Positions 12,001-22,900 are shown, counted from the first letter of the stretch. The stretch is 64,000 nucleotides of DNA from Talinum fruticosum (GCA_021018815.1 JAITYX010000011.1:8942501-9006500), one strand, 5' to 3'. Notes: generated from the sequence alone by a model not told the origin. A program made the numbers and translations.

Positions 12001-12259
12001 TAGCGACCTCTTCAAACAAGTCTTCCAACCGGTACAACAAACGCTTCAGCTCTCTCAGCCACTCTTTAATCAGATGCCCATTCTCGTCTTCTTGTCGACT
12101 TTCTGCATCAGAAAGTCGAGCTTTGATCAGTGTCATTGTCAGGCGAAGCTCGTTCAACTTCTCTCTCCCACCAAAGTAGGGGGCGATTCTTTCAGCAATG
12201 GATTGGCTCAGGAATTCCAACACTCTGACAACAATATCAGACACAATGGATTCAGCCAT
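9062..12259 (-). pseudogene. CC-NB-ARC-LRR resistance gene with three frame breaks
   Basis: This encodes an intracellular NLR immune receptor of the CNL class, about 1,050 residues across four consecutive frames. The start is ATG 12259 (MAESIVSD, a typical CNL start); an upstream ATG at 12340 would add 27 atypical residues. The first frame (12259 to about 11040) holds the coiled coil (about 1-150, with an EDVID-like LEDLFEE near 78), the P-loop GMGGLGKT (201-208), YWACIS (229-233), kinase-2 FLLVLDDIW (277-285), RNBS-B SKILVTSRS (306-314) and GLPL variant CGNVPLAI (368-375). The second (to about 10845) has the RNBS-D block [15 protein letters not shown]. The third (to 10150) has MHDLMHDLAQYV and the first LRRs. 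The fourth (10153-9062) has the remaining LRRs and a normal CNL C-terminus. W after LDDI fits CNL, not TNL. No introns are evident. Breaks lie at A-rich 11040-11050, an A-run near 10845, and 10155-10165. A real pseudogene or indel errors are both possible; similarity is intact throughout. Confidence 0.9.
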
Positions 12260-12817
12260 TAGTCTTCTTAACAGCTTTACTCTCTTGTGAACTTTGTAAC
12301 AAAGATGAAAGTGATAAGTGCAAGATGTGCTCTCTTTCACCTTTTAATTAAAGAAGTCCTGAGATCATTATTGCGAAAAACAAAATCCCATTTTCCATCT
12401 AAATTATTGTCAGTGTTGTCAATAAAGAAATCAAAACAAGAGACATTTTGTAGTGGTTGTATTAAAAATTAAGACAAGATAGTGAACGTTAAACTTTTGA
12501 CTACAATCGAGGCCCACTTTTTTGTTTGCTATAGAAATGAAATTCACCTTGGACCTTGCAACCCTCTCACGTGCTCCACTTTTTTTTTTGGGAGGGGAGG
12601 AGGGGGAGGGGTTGGTGGGGGACGGTCGTGTGAGTGGTATAATTGCGCCAGCTACGTATGGCATTTCAGCTTAGATTAACAATTGCAATCTTACATAATT
12701 CCTCCATTTTACCTAACTCTAAACAATCACTCCATATTAAGATTACAGGTATTGTGTAATACTATTATTATAAGTGAATGTAGATCATACGACACATGTA
12801 TTGTGTATTATTAGAAT
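12260..12817. other. Upstream region of the CNL gene
   Basis: This should hold the CNL promoter on the minus strand. A poly-T run followed by a strongly G-rich tract (12580-12625) is its most distinctive feature. Words such as ATTGTGTAATACTATTATTA recur in direct and inverted form between 12750 and 12825. No TATA box can be assigned with confidence. Confidence 0.35.
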
Positions 12818-12990
12818 TGTGTGGAGCCTTCGGGGTATCTTGGGCTCGAAAAATTGTAATTCAAGATTTGGAATAGCGAGCACGATCCAAGAGTAAGGGT
12901 GGGTCGTGTAGGCTCGAGGAAACGAAACCGCCCGGCCAATAGTTGGCACGAGGTGGTTGTATCCGAGGATATTGTTAGGATCGGAGCTCA
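12818..12990 (+). mobile_element. Copia LTR fragment, plus orientation
   Basis: The phrase TGTGGAGCCTTCGGGG...GGGCTCGAAAAATTG...GGAATAGCGAGCAC follows the start of the copia LTR at 31104 (GGAGCCTAATGG, GAGCTCGGGAAATTG, GGAATGGCGAG). It is therefore a diverged plus-strand copy of the same LTR 5' part, head to head with the minus-strand LTR at 13025-13503. The right limit is approximate. Confidence 0.5.
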
Positions 12991-13024
12991 CAAACAATGA
13001 ACTATTGAAAAAAAAAACAAAGAT

Positions 13025-13503
13025 GGGGACACTAGAATTTTTAACATGAAAAAACCAAAATCGGGAAAATATCACGAACCCGATACACTAGATTTAGAGT
13101 AGTTTACAAAGAATTTCCCTCAAGCTAGCCTATCTTACACTTTGTAATTCCACCATTCTCTTACTCAACAATGGAAGTTTTAACATTGATTAAATAGACT
13201 AACCAGACAAATTACAACATTTACAAGCAATAAAACGAGCATTAATACACAAGGAATCCAAAGCAAAATGATAGAAATCGAAGAAAACCACCAGCCGCCT
13301 AGTTTTGCACTTGGCACGGTCGTGCCAGGTGCTTGTCCCGATTGAGCCCGTGCCCCCTCCCGGGTCCATTTTACTACGTTTTCTTCATGCCGAGTTTTTC
13401 CGTGCCAATGATGCCATGTCCGTGTCACCTTGTTGTTGTGACCGTGCCGTCCATTGCTTGTGAAACTCGAGCCCAACCAACCATTAGGCTCCATAACCCA
13501 ACA
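13025..13503 (-). mobile_element. Copia 3' LTR
   Basis: On the minus strand it starts TGTTGGGTTATGGAGCC at 13503, directly after the polypurine tract AAGTGGGAGAT (13504-13514). It has the GTGCC/GGCACG-rich U3 shared with the LTRs at 31.1 and 35.8 kb. It ends near 13025 in AGTGTCCCCA, so it is about 480 bp. It is the 3' LTR of the internal fragment at 13504-14135. Confidence 0.75.
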
Positions 13504-14135
13504 ATCTCCCACTTATAAGCTAATGGTTCACCTCCTTGTTTCACCGATCTAACTCACCGAAACTCCTAGCCCCTTTAACAAAAGAGACCCACTGAGGCCA
13601 TGCACTCGCTTCAATGTCTCGGTACCTTTACCTTGGACTAGCTCATTCACTGGATTCTCGCTATCCAAGCCTTCAAGCCCATTTTCATCAACTTCTTGCA
13701 CACTTAACCATGCAAAACTAGCTCACCGAGTGTTAGTCATTAAAATATAATGAAGAGCAAATTTGTACATCCGGACTTTACCTTCCGTTGACCACGCTGC
13801 GTTCTTCATTCTCCCGGTTCTTGCAATTCTTCTTGTGGAGCACCCGATGAGCCGTTTGTAGACCCAACAAACACCATGCCATCATCACTATCTCCCACTA
13901 CTGCAGAACCTTAACCAAGTCTTTCGTCCCGAAGACTCCCACTTGGAATCATTAACCCCGACATTCAAAGATAAGTCACCACCAACCCCAATAGAGTATA
14001 AAGAACCAAATTTTATACCCTTAGCCAAAATTAATGCCCCTTTTACAATCTTCCGGCCACCATTTTCAAATTTGATTAGGTATCCCAACTCATCCAATTG
14101 ACTTACCGAAATCATATTTTTAGCTAACCTTATGA
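13504..14135 (-). mobile_element. Copia internal fragment, gag-pre-integrase end
   Basis: On the minus strand the segment at 14115-13970 encodes LISVSQLDELGYLIKF and KIVKGALILAKG...GSLYSI, the protease-to-GAG-pre-integrase junction of Ty1/copia. The sequence then goes, without any integrase or reverse transcriptase, into about 450 bp of AT-moderate sequence ending at the polypurine tract. That 450-bp part is collinear with 35250-35763 of the plus-strand copia (for example GGGTCTACAAACG and TAGTCCAAGG). The 5' side is lost at about 14135. Confidence 0.75.
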
Positions 14136-14189
14136 TATACCTAACACCTTACAAATTACAAAACCCCCACTTGAGCTTTTGATCCTCAC

Positions 14190-14345
14190 ATCTAGGGATG
14201 GCAATGGGGCGGGATTCCCCGCCCGCCGGGCCCCGACTCGTATTGGGGAAAAATCCCGCCCGAACGGGAACGGGCGAGGACGGGAAAATTCCCCCGAGCG
14301 GGGACGAGGATGGGGCCGGGGAAAATCCTAGGCCCATCCCCTTTT
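14190..14345. repeat. GC-rich GGGATGGCAATGGGG repeat
   Basis: A TAGGGATGGCAATGGGGCGG start is followed by alternating CCCCGCCC and GGGGACG words. This motif is widespread in plant genomes at the ends of non-autonomous transposons. A related but not inverted GC-rich block lies at 14720-14820, so complete terminal inverted repeats cannot be demonstrated. Confidence 0.55.
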
Positions 14346-14414
14346 TTAAAAAAATTAAAATTAAAATTAAAATTAGGGTTATATTTGTAATTTCCTTTCT
14401 CCCAAAATCCTAAC

Positions 14415-14825
14415 TATAAAAGCTAAGTCTCTGCCTCCCTCCTCTCTCTCCTCGGTCCTCTCGGCCTCCAGGCTTAGATGCTCTCTCTCCCTCCTCCATC
14501 TCCTCCCTCTCGCCGGCTCTCCATCTCGCCGTCTCTCCCTCTCGCCGTCTCTCACGGTCTCTCGCCGTCTCTCCCTGTCGTCGTCTCTCGCCGTCTCTCG
14601 CTCTCGCCGTTTCGTCTCCCTCTCGCCATCACCGTGGTCTCTCTCTCCTCCCTCTCGCCGTGCTCTCTCTCCTCCCTGTTGTGCTCTCTCTCCTCCCTCT
14701 CGCCGCGCTCTCTCTCCTCGGTGGAGGCGGGAAGCGGGACCCGGTGGGGGCGGGGACGGGGCAAAACCATCCCCGCAGCGGGGAAGGGGGCGGAGGGAGC
14801 AGCGGGGACGGGGGTGATGATTGTT
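14415..14825. repeat. CTCTCGCCG-type simple tandem array plus GC-rich block
   Basis: From about 14430 to 14720 the plus strand is built from degenerate TCTCTC, CCTCTCGCC and GTCTCTC units with periods of about 10-20 bp. It is followed by a GGGGACGGGG-rich block. Long open frames on both strands here come from this low-complexity composition and are not evidence of a gene. Confidence 0.7.
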
Positions 14826-14997
14826 GTAATACTTTTTTTTTTTGATGCAATTGTTGTAATACTTTTGATTAGTGATAATTGTGCTTTACTAAGTTTTTGG
14901 TCAATAAAGAAGAAAAAGAGAGAAATAAAATTAAAAGGGTGCTTACATGGCAGAAGGAAGGGCATTAGAACCCATTTTCTTCATCCACCACACACAC

Positions 14998-15001
<4 letters not shown>

Positions 15002-15041
<40 letters not shown>
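15002..15041. repeat. (AG)n microsatellite
   Basis: About 20 uninterrupted AG dinucleotides. A second, shorter (GA)n run follows at 15140-15161 and another degenerate one at 15271-15288. Confidence 0.95.
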
Positions 15042-15043
<2 letters not shown>

Positions 15044-15303
15044 AAGACAGCAGCAACGGTAGCTCCATGGCCACCGGCTTATCGTTTCCGACCAAAAGGA
15101 GGGTGGAGAAGCCCAATTGCCACCTGGGTGAAACACAACGAGAGAGAGAGAGAGAGAGAGGACAAGAGGGAGAGCGAGTGGCGGCGGCGGCGACGACCAG
15201 GCTTCTTGTCGTCCAGCCATTTGCGACCAAGAGAATAGCCAAGGAGCCTAGCTCTTACCCAAGCGCCAGCAGAGAGAGAGAGAAAGAAGTGATGTGGCAT
15301 TAG

Positions 15304-15317
15304 CCTAACCCTAACCC
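15304..15317. repeat. Short interstitial telomere-like repeat (telo-box)
   Basis: The sequence CCTAACCCTAACCC is two plant-like telomere units (CCCTAA-type). It follows a GC-richer, GA-repeat-bearing stretch (14940-15300) that resembles a plant 5'UTR or promoter. No downstream gene is recognised, so its significance is unclear. Confidence 0.6.
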
Positions 15318-15990
15318 ACAACCACCACCCTTCACCTTCGCAGCTGCCACTACGACCACCAGGGAGTGAGATAGCGACCACCAAGGGCAGCCAAAGGCCG
15401 AACTTTGGCCGGTTTGGCTAATGGTAGTGAGAAGCGAAGTAGTTGGCAGGCAAAAGGACTCGGAAGCAAAAGGAATATCGATTCCTATCAAATCGAGCCC
15501 AAAACCAAACCCTAAGAATCAATTGGAAATCTAATGTGGATAATCCCTTACTTTCATTCTCACTCTTAATTTTCTGATTTAAATGAGAAAACATAATGGC
15601 TTGTAGTAGCTAGTGAAAGTCGGATCATTTGTTCGTGTGAAATTTGCATGTTGGAGGTCCCATCTCATTGTGCGTATGAGCGTATAGTAGTATTCATGCT
15701 TATGGATTTGCTTTTAGTTCCGAGAACTTCATGTGTTTAAACTTACGCAAGTCATGTTGAATTATGAAACTGCGATGTGTGGTGTAGACTTAAATTAGTG
15801 GATGCTCAAGTAAAGGTCAAGAAGTTACTGGGTTGTGGTGCTTGTTGTGATTCTTGGACAGAACAGAACAGGGCAGAATCCTGTTTAGTCTGTAATATTT
15901 TAGCCACCTTTTTCCTTCGTTTATGTGATTTGTATTCATTCTTGTGGCTTTGCTTTCAGTTTGTCCATACTTTTTCACAATAGCATTCTT
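15318..15990. other. Unassigned sequence
   Basis: No gene recognised. Composition is mixed and open frames are short (the longest is about 68 codons at 15777-15983) with no known motif. Confidence 0.4.
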
Positions 15991-16470
15991 TAATTGGATT
16001 CTCTCCAATTGACTCTCCTTAATTAGAATCTCCTCTAATTAAAACTCCCTATTTGATGAGATTTATCATCTAACTAGGCTTACAATGAAATGTTGATCAT
16101 CTAGCTACTCTTACAAAGAGATGCCCCTAAGGGCTCTCACCTGTGTAATCCTCTCACCCCGCTTTTGTTTGCTCCCTTACATTTTTCACCCACCATACTC
16201 GGGGTGTACATAAACCTCCTTTAAATATAAAAGGATACAAAACAAGCAATCAATGCAGGAAACTAATGAAAAACAAACAAAACAAGCAGACACACGAATC
16301 GTTAACAGCCAACATGGGCGTGTCCACCGATATGGGCCATCCGTGTTGCATGTTATCACACAAATTCGGGCCAGCTATGGCCAACTTTGGCAATGTCCGC
16401 AAACACAAGCTGCCCGTGTTGGCTGCTTGGTTGAGCCAGGACAATTTATGACACTAACAACTTGATGCAG
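15991..16470 (-). mobile_element. Copia LTR fragment, minus orientation
   Basis: On the minus strand the segment 16460-16250 has the organisation of the copia LTRs at 13.0 and 31.1 kb: a GGC/CACGG-rich U3 (for example CACGGATGGCCC), then TTGCTTGTTTTGT. It continues through a T-rich part to about 16000. A TGTTAG start near 16459 is possible. No internal sequence adjoins it. Confidence 0.45.
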
Positions 16471-17381
16471 AGTGAAATTTAAGGACGTCTTGACTTAATT
16501 TTGGGTCATCACCCAATGTGTACGACTAGTAATTTAACAACACTAAACATATCAATGTTGAAATCTCGATTATACAACAAATGTTTTGTGTAAAACTGGT
16601 TTTTCTTTTTTGTGAAAATGTAACATAATTTTTGCCTTAAATAATATGAAAAGTTTAAAACCAAACAAATTTATCACTTTAATTTAAAAAGTCTTGATCA
16701 AATGTGATGAAGATTGTTTCTATTAAAATCAAAATATCAAAAACTCAGTGAAATTAACTAAGGGTGTATTTGATTTACATGAAAAAAAATATCTATTTAT
16801 GTTTTATGTTCGATTATGTTTGTTTATATTTATTTCTTTTCATTCATTTATGTTCGTTTCTATTTTAAAACTCATTTGTGTTCGTTTATGTTTGTTTCTA
16901 TATCGTTTATGTTAATTTCGACTATTTTATATTCGTTTATATTTATGTTTCTACTTATGTATGTTTTTATGTCAATTCGAACAAGCCTTAACATCATCCA
17001 CGGATGCTAAATGGGTAGATGAATGGTCTAGCAAAGTGAAACCAATATACAACAAAATAGAGCAAGTCTACTGGGATATTCTTTTTTGGTAATAAAGAGG
17101 CAAAACCCAATATAGGTGGAATTCAAATTTAATTTCTTAGAACAACTCCCAAGATTTTACCAACAATGAACTAACTGATATCCATTGAAATATTGTAATA
17201 ATAAATGTTGAAAGGGCACACAACCTGGTCTAGTTCAAATAAATTTTGTGGGCGAGAAAAGCTGCTTGATTAACGCATTAACGGACAATAATTACATGCC
17301 ACCTGTGCTTAAAATGAAAACCTTTAACATCTATCATGTATTAGATCGATTTTCAATCAAATAGCCATCATTCTCCTACAA
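16471..17381. other. 3' flank of the ABCI1 gene
   Basis: AT-rich and non-coding. At 16790-16980 the plus strand repeats TTTATGTTCGTTTA-like words about eight times at irregular spacing, a degenerate minisatellite. The 3'UTR of the minus-strand ABC gene should occupy roughly the last 100-200 bases before 17381. Confidence 0.45.
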
Positions 17382-18074
17382 TCAACCCACGATTTCACTT
17401 CGGTCAAGCATATCTACCAAAGTCATCCTTCTGGGAAATCTTGGTGGTAATCTTAGGATCATTGCATCCTCAATCTCGATTGGTAAATGAGTTGCTACAA
17501 ACACAATTCCGCCCTGCTTGCGATGCTCAGCTATTATATACTCAAGCAGTTTTACCCCGTCATCATCCAAAGCAACAGAAGGCTCATCTAAAAGCCAAAT
17601 TGGCCTATCGATTGCAAGAAGCCTGGCGAGTTGCAACCTTTTCTTCTGACCCATTGACAACATTCTGGCCTTCTCATTTGCTAATCTCCCCAGACCCATC
17701 AACTTCAATGCTGGTAGTGATCTCCCTTCTTTTCCTTCAAGAACTTCAAACCATTGAACATTTTCCAGTACCGTGAATTTCTCCTTGATGGCATCTTTAA
17801 GGGAAACCCATCCAAGTTGAAGCTTGTACTGATGGAAAACTCCAGACTGTGTTATGTCATGACCATTCCAGAGGATCTCACCAGCAGAAGGTTTGGAAAA
17901 GCCCGCTAACATTCGAAGAAAAGTGGATTTTCCAGAACCATTAGCACCCGTCAGAATAAGTGCACCTCCATCATGAACTGATACGTTTACATGACGTAAG
18001 ATTTGCTGGGCATTTCGCATGCAAGATACATTGTTGAGAAGTATGCGTGGTAGTTGTGGTTTCGGGAAAGACAT
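17382..18074 (-). CDS. ABCI1: ABC transporter I family member 1 (CcmA-type ATPase)
   Basis: A complete 230-residue single-exon frame, the usual length for plant ABCI1. It is the ATP-binding subunit of the mitochondrial cytochrome c maturation (Ccm) system: it works with CcmB and drives release of haem-loaded CcmE from CcmC for attachment to apocytochrome c. Visible motifs are Walker A GANGSGKST (43-51), signature LSMGQKKRLQLAR (139-151), Walker B PIWLLDEPS (158-166), D-loop SVALD (166-170) and switch His in ATHLP (194-198). There are no membrane segments, as expected for a separate ATPase subunit, and no obvious cleavable presequence. The start MSFPKPQLPRI precedes the first beta strand by a normal distance. 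Just upstream of the ATG there is TTGATTCAG|TAGTTTAA, a good splice acceptor, so the 5'UTR is probably spliced. No frame breaks; all catalytic residues are present, so it is likely functional. Confidence 0.96.
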   Translation of the reverse strand: MSFPKPQLPRILLNNVSCMRNAQQILRHVNVSVHDGGALILTGANGSGKSTFLRMLAGFSKPSAGEILWNGHDITQSGVFHQYKLQLGWVSLKDAIKEKFTVLENVQWFEVLEGKEGRSLPALKLMGLGRLANEKARMLSMGQKKRLQLARLLAIDRPIWLLDEPSVALDDDGVKLLEYIIAEHRKQGGIVFVATHLPIEIEDAMILRLPPRFPRRMTLVDMLDRSEIVG

Positions 18075-18082
18075 TTAAACTA

Positions 18083-18422
18083 CTGAATCAACAAAAAACA
18101 GTAATAATAAATACGACCGCTCAGTAACAGAAAACGAAAATACAGAGCTCACGGCAAGTTACAGAGAAAATTACCATATTTACCACTATAGATTGCTTTC
18201 TCAGTCATGCACAGCACACCAAAGCAACACAAATAATACAAGTAATCAAAGACCAAAACGTAACAATCAAATTTATGTAGCCTGATCCCTTCAATTGAAG
18301 CTTGTTCTTGATAAAAGATGAAACAGCAAACACAAATATATATTGGAACATATTCTCTGACTCAGCAACAAAAAGTTAAATGAAAGCATAATTGGAGTTA
18401 TTAGGCGAACAATTGGAGGTAC
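18083..18422 (-). other. ABCI1: Probable 5'UTR intron of ABCI1
   Basis: On the minus strand GATTCAG|GTACC (donor at 18422) and a T-rich tract with TTGATTCAG (acceptor at 18083) bound a 340-nt AT-rich segment ending 8 nt before the ABCI1 start codon. The acceptor is strong. The donor choice is less certain, because other GT sites further upstream (for example TTG|GTGAGC near 18492) would also fit. Confidence 0.4.
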
Positions 18423-20811
18423 CTGAATCCCTTCTTCTTGCCCCCTTACTAACTTTCCTAACTAGCTGAATGCACTGCTAAGTGCTCACCAACAACATTT
18501 CACTCTCTTTCTTCAAAAGTAAAAGCCTTCTGGATAATATCTATGACTTTCACATGAGTTTTCTCCTCTTCCTATTGACCATATGATGTTAAATTTAATT
18601 CCACTGATCCACTTCATTCAAATAATCTCCACTATGTCCTATTTCATATAATCAAATCTTAAAAGCAACCACTACGATTAAACACCATGAAAGGATTGAT
18701 GGATTGTGCTCTTCCCTTCTTTTACAACACATTCATTCAATCAATGAGGTCATAAGAGTAAGGCTTTTATAATATCATGATATTGGCTGAAAAGCTCAAA
18801 TGAGTATGATGAAAGAAATATAGAAGATCAGAATTGAAAATAATGTTCACTATCAAATAACCAATCATCATATCTTAGGGAGTAAAAGGCTCAAAGAGCA
18901 TCATCAACAACACATGTACCTCTGACAAAGGCTTCACCAACTAGGAAGACTTGGAAAGAACCCAATATAGATGCAGAACTAATGCATTAGGGTTGGAGAA
19001 GAACAATGAAAAAACAATTTAAAAAAAAAAAAAAAAACAGAAAAATGAGAGATGATGATCGACAACATAAGTCCTAAGCAAACAGTAAACAATGGAAAAA
19101 TTGGGAGCCGAGATCAGGAAAACGAGAATTAAGACAAGATCACGGAAAACGTGACTACACTCATGCACCTAGATGAAAAGAGAGATCTAAAAAGGTAATA
19201 TAGCACAGAGCATACATGATGCATTGCCGTAATCAGGCTTTAAATGGCAAAAACAAATGCTCCTCTAATGGCATCTCCACTTTGCAGAAAGGTTTCACAA
19301 AGACTTCTACAAACCAAAAGAGAACCAATAAGAAGAGTTTGCCTCATCAATCTTATGTTATTTACTCATATCAACAACATTCTCTAAAGCTAAAGCTAAT
19401 ATCCAAAAAAGCTCTTGACCAAAGCGCATCAGAATGACTTTGATGTGAAGCACCAGACGGTACAAATAAAAACAATACATGAAACACAAAGCTAGAATGA
19501 GAGACACGCCACCAAGAAAGGGTACATCAGCTCCCAACCACTCACATTCGAAACAGGAGTATCCAGCACAAGAATGAGAAGGATTGCAAATGTGGAAACA
19601 CCAAAAGAAAAAATAGCCTTATGCTCTAAAGAGAGCCATAATTAAAGCCTATACTCAAGTACATAAACACTGGGGAGATCACATCATAGTTGACATGAGC
19701 TAGTCAAATGGCTTGACTTGATGACTTCACAGAATAGCACATACATAATGCTCTCTAGATTTTGCAATTGTACAGATGTATAAGATATTTAACACTTCAA
19801 AAAACATAGTGTACTTTTCAATGTATTTCAACATCTTTCCTTCTTTCAGCAGTTTCAATATTCAATAATGTGAAAATTATATTTACAATCACTTCTCAGT
19901 GAAGGGGCAATCACCGGCCAGAAGTATAGCACCTGACCAACTAATCCAGGTCGAGCACATCCACTCATAGTTGATTGCCATCCATTCTAATGAGCAACTG
20001 GCCAGAACTATTAAGTGTCTATGCATCTTTTGAAGTTATAGCACATTTTTCATCTCTGCAAATGGTTGCCTAATATCAAAACCTTAGGGATACCCAAGCC
20101 ACCAAAGGAAATATTGATCTCCACATTCTCAAGCCATTCCTATTTGGAAAGTGCATATTTTGCACTCACAACTGAAAATAAGATAAAGGCTAATGTCCTT
20201 ATGCACTAGCATAATGGTTTTAGAAACAAAAGGAACCGTAACTGAAAGGGATTCAGTGAGATGGCAACTCCAACAGATTAACTTCCCTAAGTCAACATTT
20301 GAAAAAGTCAATTGCATTTGCATATTAGAAGTGGTACCATTAGTCACTTAATGGATAGCTAACTGAAATCAACATGACAATAGCATCTTCATTCATTCAT
20401 GACAACCAAAGGCCATATGGATGACAACACATGTGTTAAGTGTATATAAGTTATAGTTCACAGCTTGAAAGAACACTAATAACAGCATTCATAAAGGGGT
20501 TATCATTCAACACAGATCAACACTAATGCAGATCAATGGTAATAAGATATTGCATATTTAGGAGTAACACCTGTAGGTGGAAGGCAAAACCATTTATAGA
20601 CTTTCTTGAGCCTCTTCTACCCTAAGTGGCTAAATAGTAGGCATTTCACAAATTACTTGTAACCCCCCCCACCTCCCCGGCCAAAAAAATATATTATAAA
20701 GAAAAAGCAAAGTCTCCCCAACCCCTTCCCTGGTTACTGCAAAGGTGGACCACCCTACCTCATGAAAAAAGGAATGGGTGATTACCATCAAATTTTAAAA
20801 TAGATAAAAGC
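18423..20811. other. Non-coding region upstream of ABCI1
   Basis: No open frame with recognisable content. An A-run lies at 19020-19037. The even, low-complexity-poor composition fits a long 5'UTR intron or promoter of the minus-strand ABC gene, whose first exon may lie near 22.7-22.9 kb. Confidence 0.4.
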
Positions 20812-21370
20812 CTTAGTTTAAAAAAGCTCAAGACACACAAAAGCGCAAAGGGGCCTGGGCCCAGGGTACATGCTTTGAGGCGAAGGGGCACACTTTTTGG
20901 AATGGGATACACTTAAAAATGCTTGAAAATTAGTACAAAGCAATATTTTTGGTCGAATATGGTGGTGATGACATCAAATAAGTGATAAGATATCATTGTA
21001 ACTACGAAAAATACCACGAAGAGTTCTAGATTGTGATAATACAATGAATATGTTACAATTTTAACCAAAAAAGCAAGGAAAAAAATAGCACAAATTGAAA
21101 AAAAGGGGGCAACTTACCCACTTACAGTCTAACAAAGACAGACACAAGAGAGGGGGAGACATAGAGAGAGAGAAAGAAAACAGCAAAAGAAAAAGAAAAA
21201 AGCCCTCTGGGGTAAGCGTGACACACGAGGCACACTTGCGCCCTGGCTGAAGAGGAGACTGGCCCCTCAAAGGGCTTTCCGGAGGGGTTGGGCTTGACCC
21301 TTTGCAAGGCACAAGGGAGCGGGCTTCGGGCTTTTGTGCGCCTAGGCACGCCCTGACTTTTTAAACTAAG
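20812..21370. mobile_element. 559-bp MITE with 8-bp target duplication
   Basis: The element starts CTTAGTTTAAAAA and ends TTTTTAAACTAAG, a 13-bp perfect terminal inverted repeat. ATAAAAGC flanks it on both sides (20804-20811 and 21371-21378). Next to the ends are GC-rich, partly inverted words (ACACAAAAGCGC near 20835; GCGCCTAGGC and CTTTTGTGCGCC near 21335). The 8-bp duplication points to a hAT-type non-autonomous element. It has no transposase. Confidence 0.88.
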
Positions 21371-21378
21371 ATAAAAGC

Positions 21379-22640
21379 TAACAAAAATACAAGCTCACAA
21401 CAAAACCAGCAAGGGCAACCCTTAAATTCCCATACCTCCGTCACATCTTCAACAACTATAATAGTTCATAGTTCCAACTTCCAACACAAGCTCACAATAA
21501 AGCTACAACTTTAAGTCTCAAATTCTCAATCATTGTCTTTTTGCCAAATGCTTCACATGGAAAGCTCAAAGCACTCACAACAAAAATACAGTAAGAAAAT
21601 CCCATTTCTTGCACCACCCTCAACCTTAAATGACCCATAAGCTAAGAGTCAAATCACCACCAATAAGAGGGGAAGGAAGAAAGACACTAAGTCTAAATGT
21701 AGTTTGTGATAATCAAGAAATAAGGTTGCCAATAAAAATAGTCATCCATTCGCCTATGAACAAGTTAAGCTACAAAACAATGTCAAGAACATCAAGATCA
21801 TATACAACAGTGGGTTAAATTCATACATCAGCTATATTGTTTCCAATTTACGAGATTCAAGAGCATATCTCAACAGAGAAAAATCTAGATCACCACTGAA
21901 TTAGGACTATTTGCTGCTAAAAGAGGTGAAAGAGTTAGGATCATTGACAGCCAATGGGATCCACTTTTGATGCGGCAAAATTCATTGAAAATAACCCAGT
22001 AATTGTTGCTTAGTATCATAAAGTATCAGCACAAAACCAGCCAAAAAATTTGAAAACAACGAGTACCCAGCAAGGAAAAAACACCCAAAAGTTATGAAGA
22101 ATTTGGGAAATTGAATGTAATGAAAAGAGAAGGGGCTACAACAGCAAGAAAAACTGAAAACATTCAATTGTATTGACTCTCAGGTATTCTTTACATAGAA
22201 ATGCTTGTGTACCATAGACCCAATTAAGTCTGCTGTAAGGAAACGTTAAAATAAACATACAATTCTCAGTACAAAGCGGAAATTAGAATGTGCCCTGCAT
22301 CAAACAAATGCGAATGGCTGTGACATTGGAGTAAAGCTGGTTGAAAAACTCACCCAAACCCAACAAACCAAAGGCAAACTCCCATCTCAAGCTAATCTAG
22401 GCAGTCTCTTGATTTTTCATCTCTAGACTCTAGTCCATACTCCATAGACCTCTGACTTTCTATCTCCTCTGCAAAGACCCTATAACCTTACAATTGTGCC
22501 TAGAAAATTGGAAAATAGTGCAAAAATTTGTCGAATCAACCTAGGCAGGCGATGGAAATAGCATAGTAGGAAAAAATAAAAACAGGATAAAGAGAGAAAT
22601 AGAGCATATAAGCAAGAGACAGAAGACTAAACAAATTTGT
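21379..22640. other. Non-coding region
   Basis: No gene recognised; only short open frames without motifs. It probably continues the upstream intron or promoter space of ABCI1. Confidence 0.4.
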
Positions 22641-22900
22641 CCTCGGCAGCTACAACCAATTGAGAGACTAGGGCAAACCCAATTCACAAGGCTTATTCAA
22701 TGAGCGCAATTTCCTCTCTAATTAGAAGGATGAAGAAGTTGAATTAAAGACAAAGGTACAGAGGGAGAAGAAATTGTTGATTTGGTCATAATTGAAGAAA
22801 GGGCAAAATTTTCACAAGCTCCATAGCTGGAAATTTTTCAGAGGAAGAGAATGGATGAGGAGAGTGAGTTTGTAACTGTCGATTTTCCGGCCCTTGAGGT
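22641..22900 (-). promoter_or_regulatory. Candidate first exon/transcription start region of ABCI1
   Basis: On the minus strand this block is pyrimidine-rich (TCTTCTCCCTCTG, TCACTCTCCTCATCC), as in plant 5' leaders, with TGTAGCTGCCGAG downstream. Plus-strand sequence beyond 22900 is AT-rich. If ABCI1 is transcribed from here, its 5'UTR intron system spans about 4.5 kb and contains the MITE at 20812. This is a composition-based guess without promoter motifs. Confidence 0.25.

Noticed and set aside
11883..12262. Plus-strand open frames opposite the CNL coiled coil
   Set aside because: Antisense shadows of a conserved coding region.
14478..15062. A 194-codon plus-strand open frame, Ser/Leu/Pro-rich
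   Set aside because: It is a translation of CTCTCGCC simple repeats and a GC-rich transposon-end-like block; several overlapping frames on both strands are open for the same reason.
17441..17776. A 111-codon plus-strand frame opposite the ABC gene
   Set aside because: Antisense shadow of ABCI1; no motif of its own.
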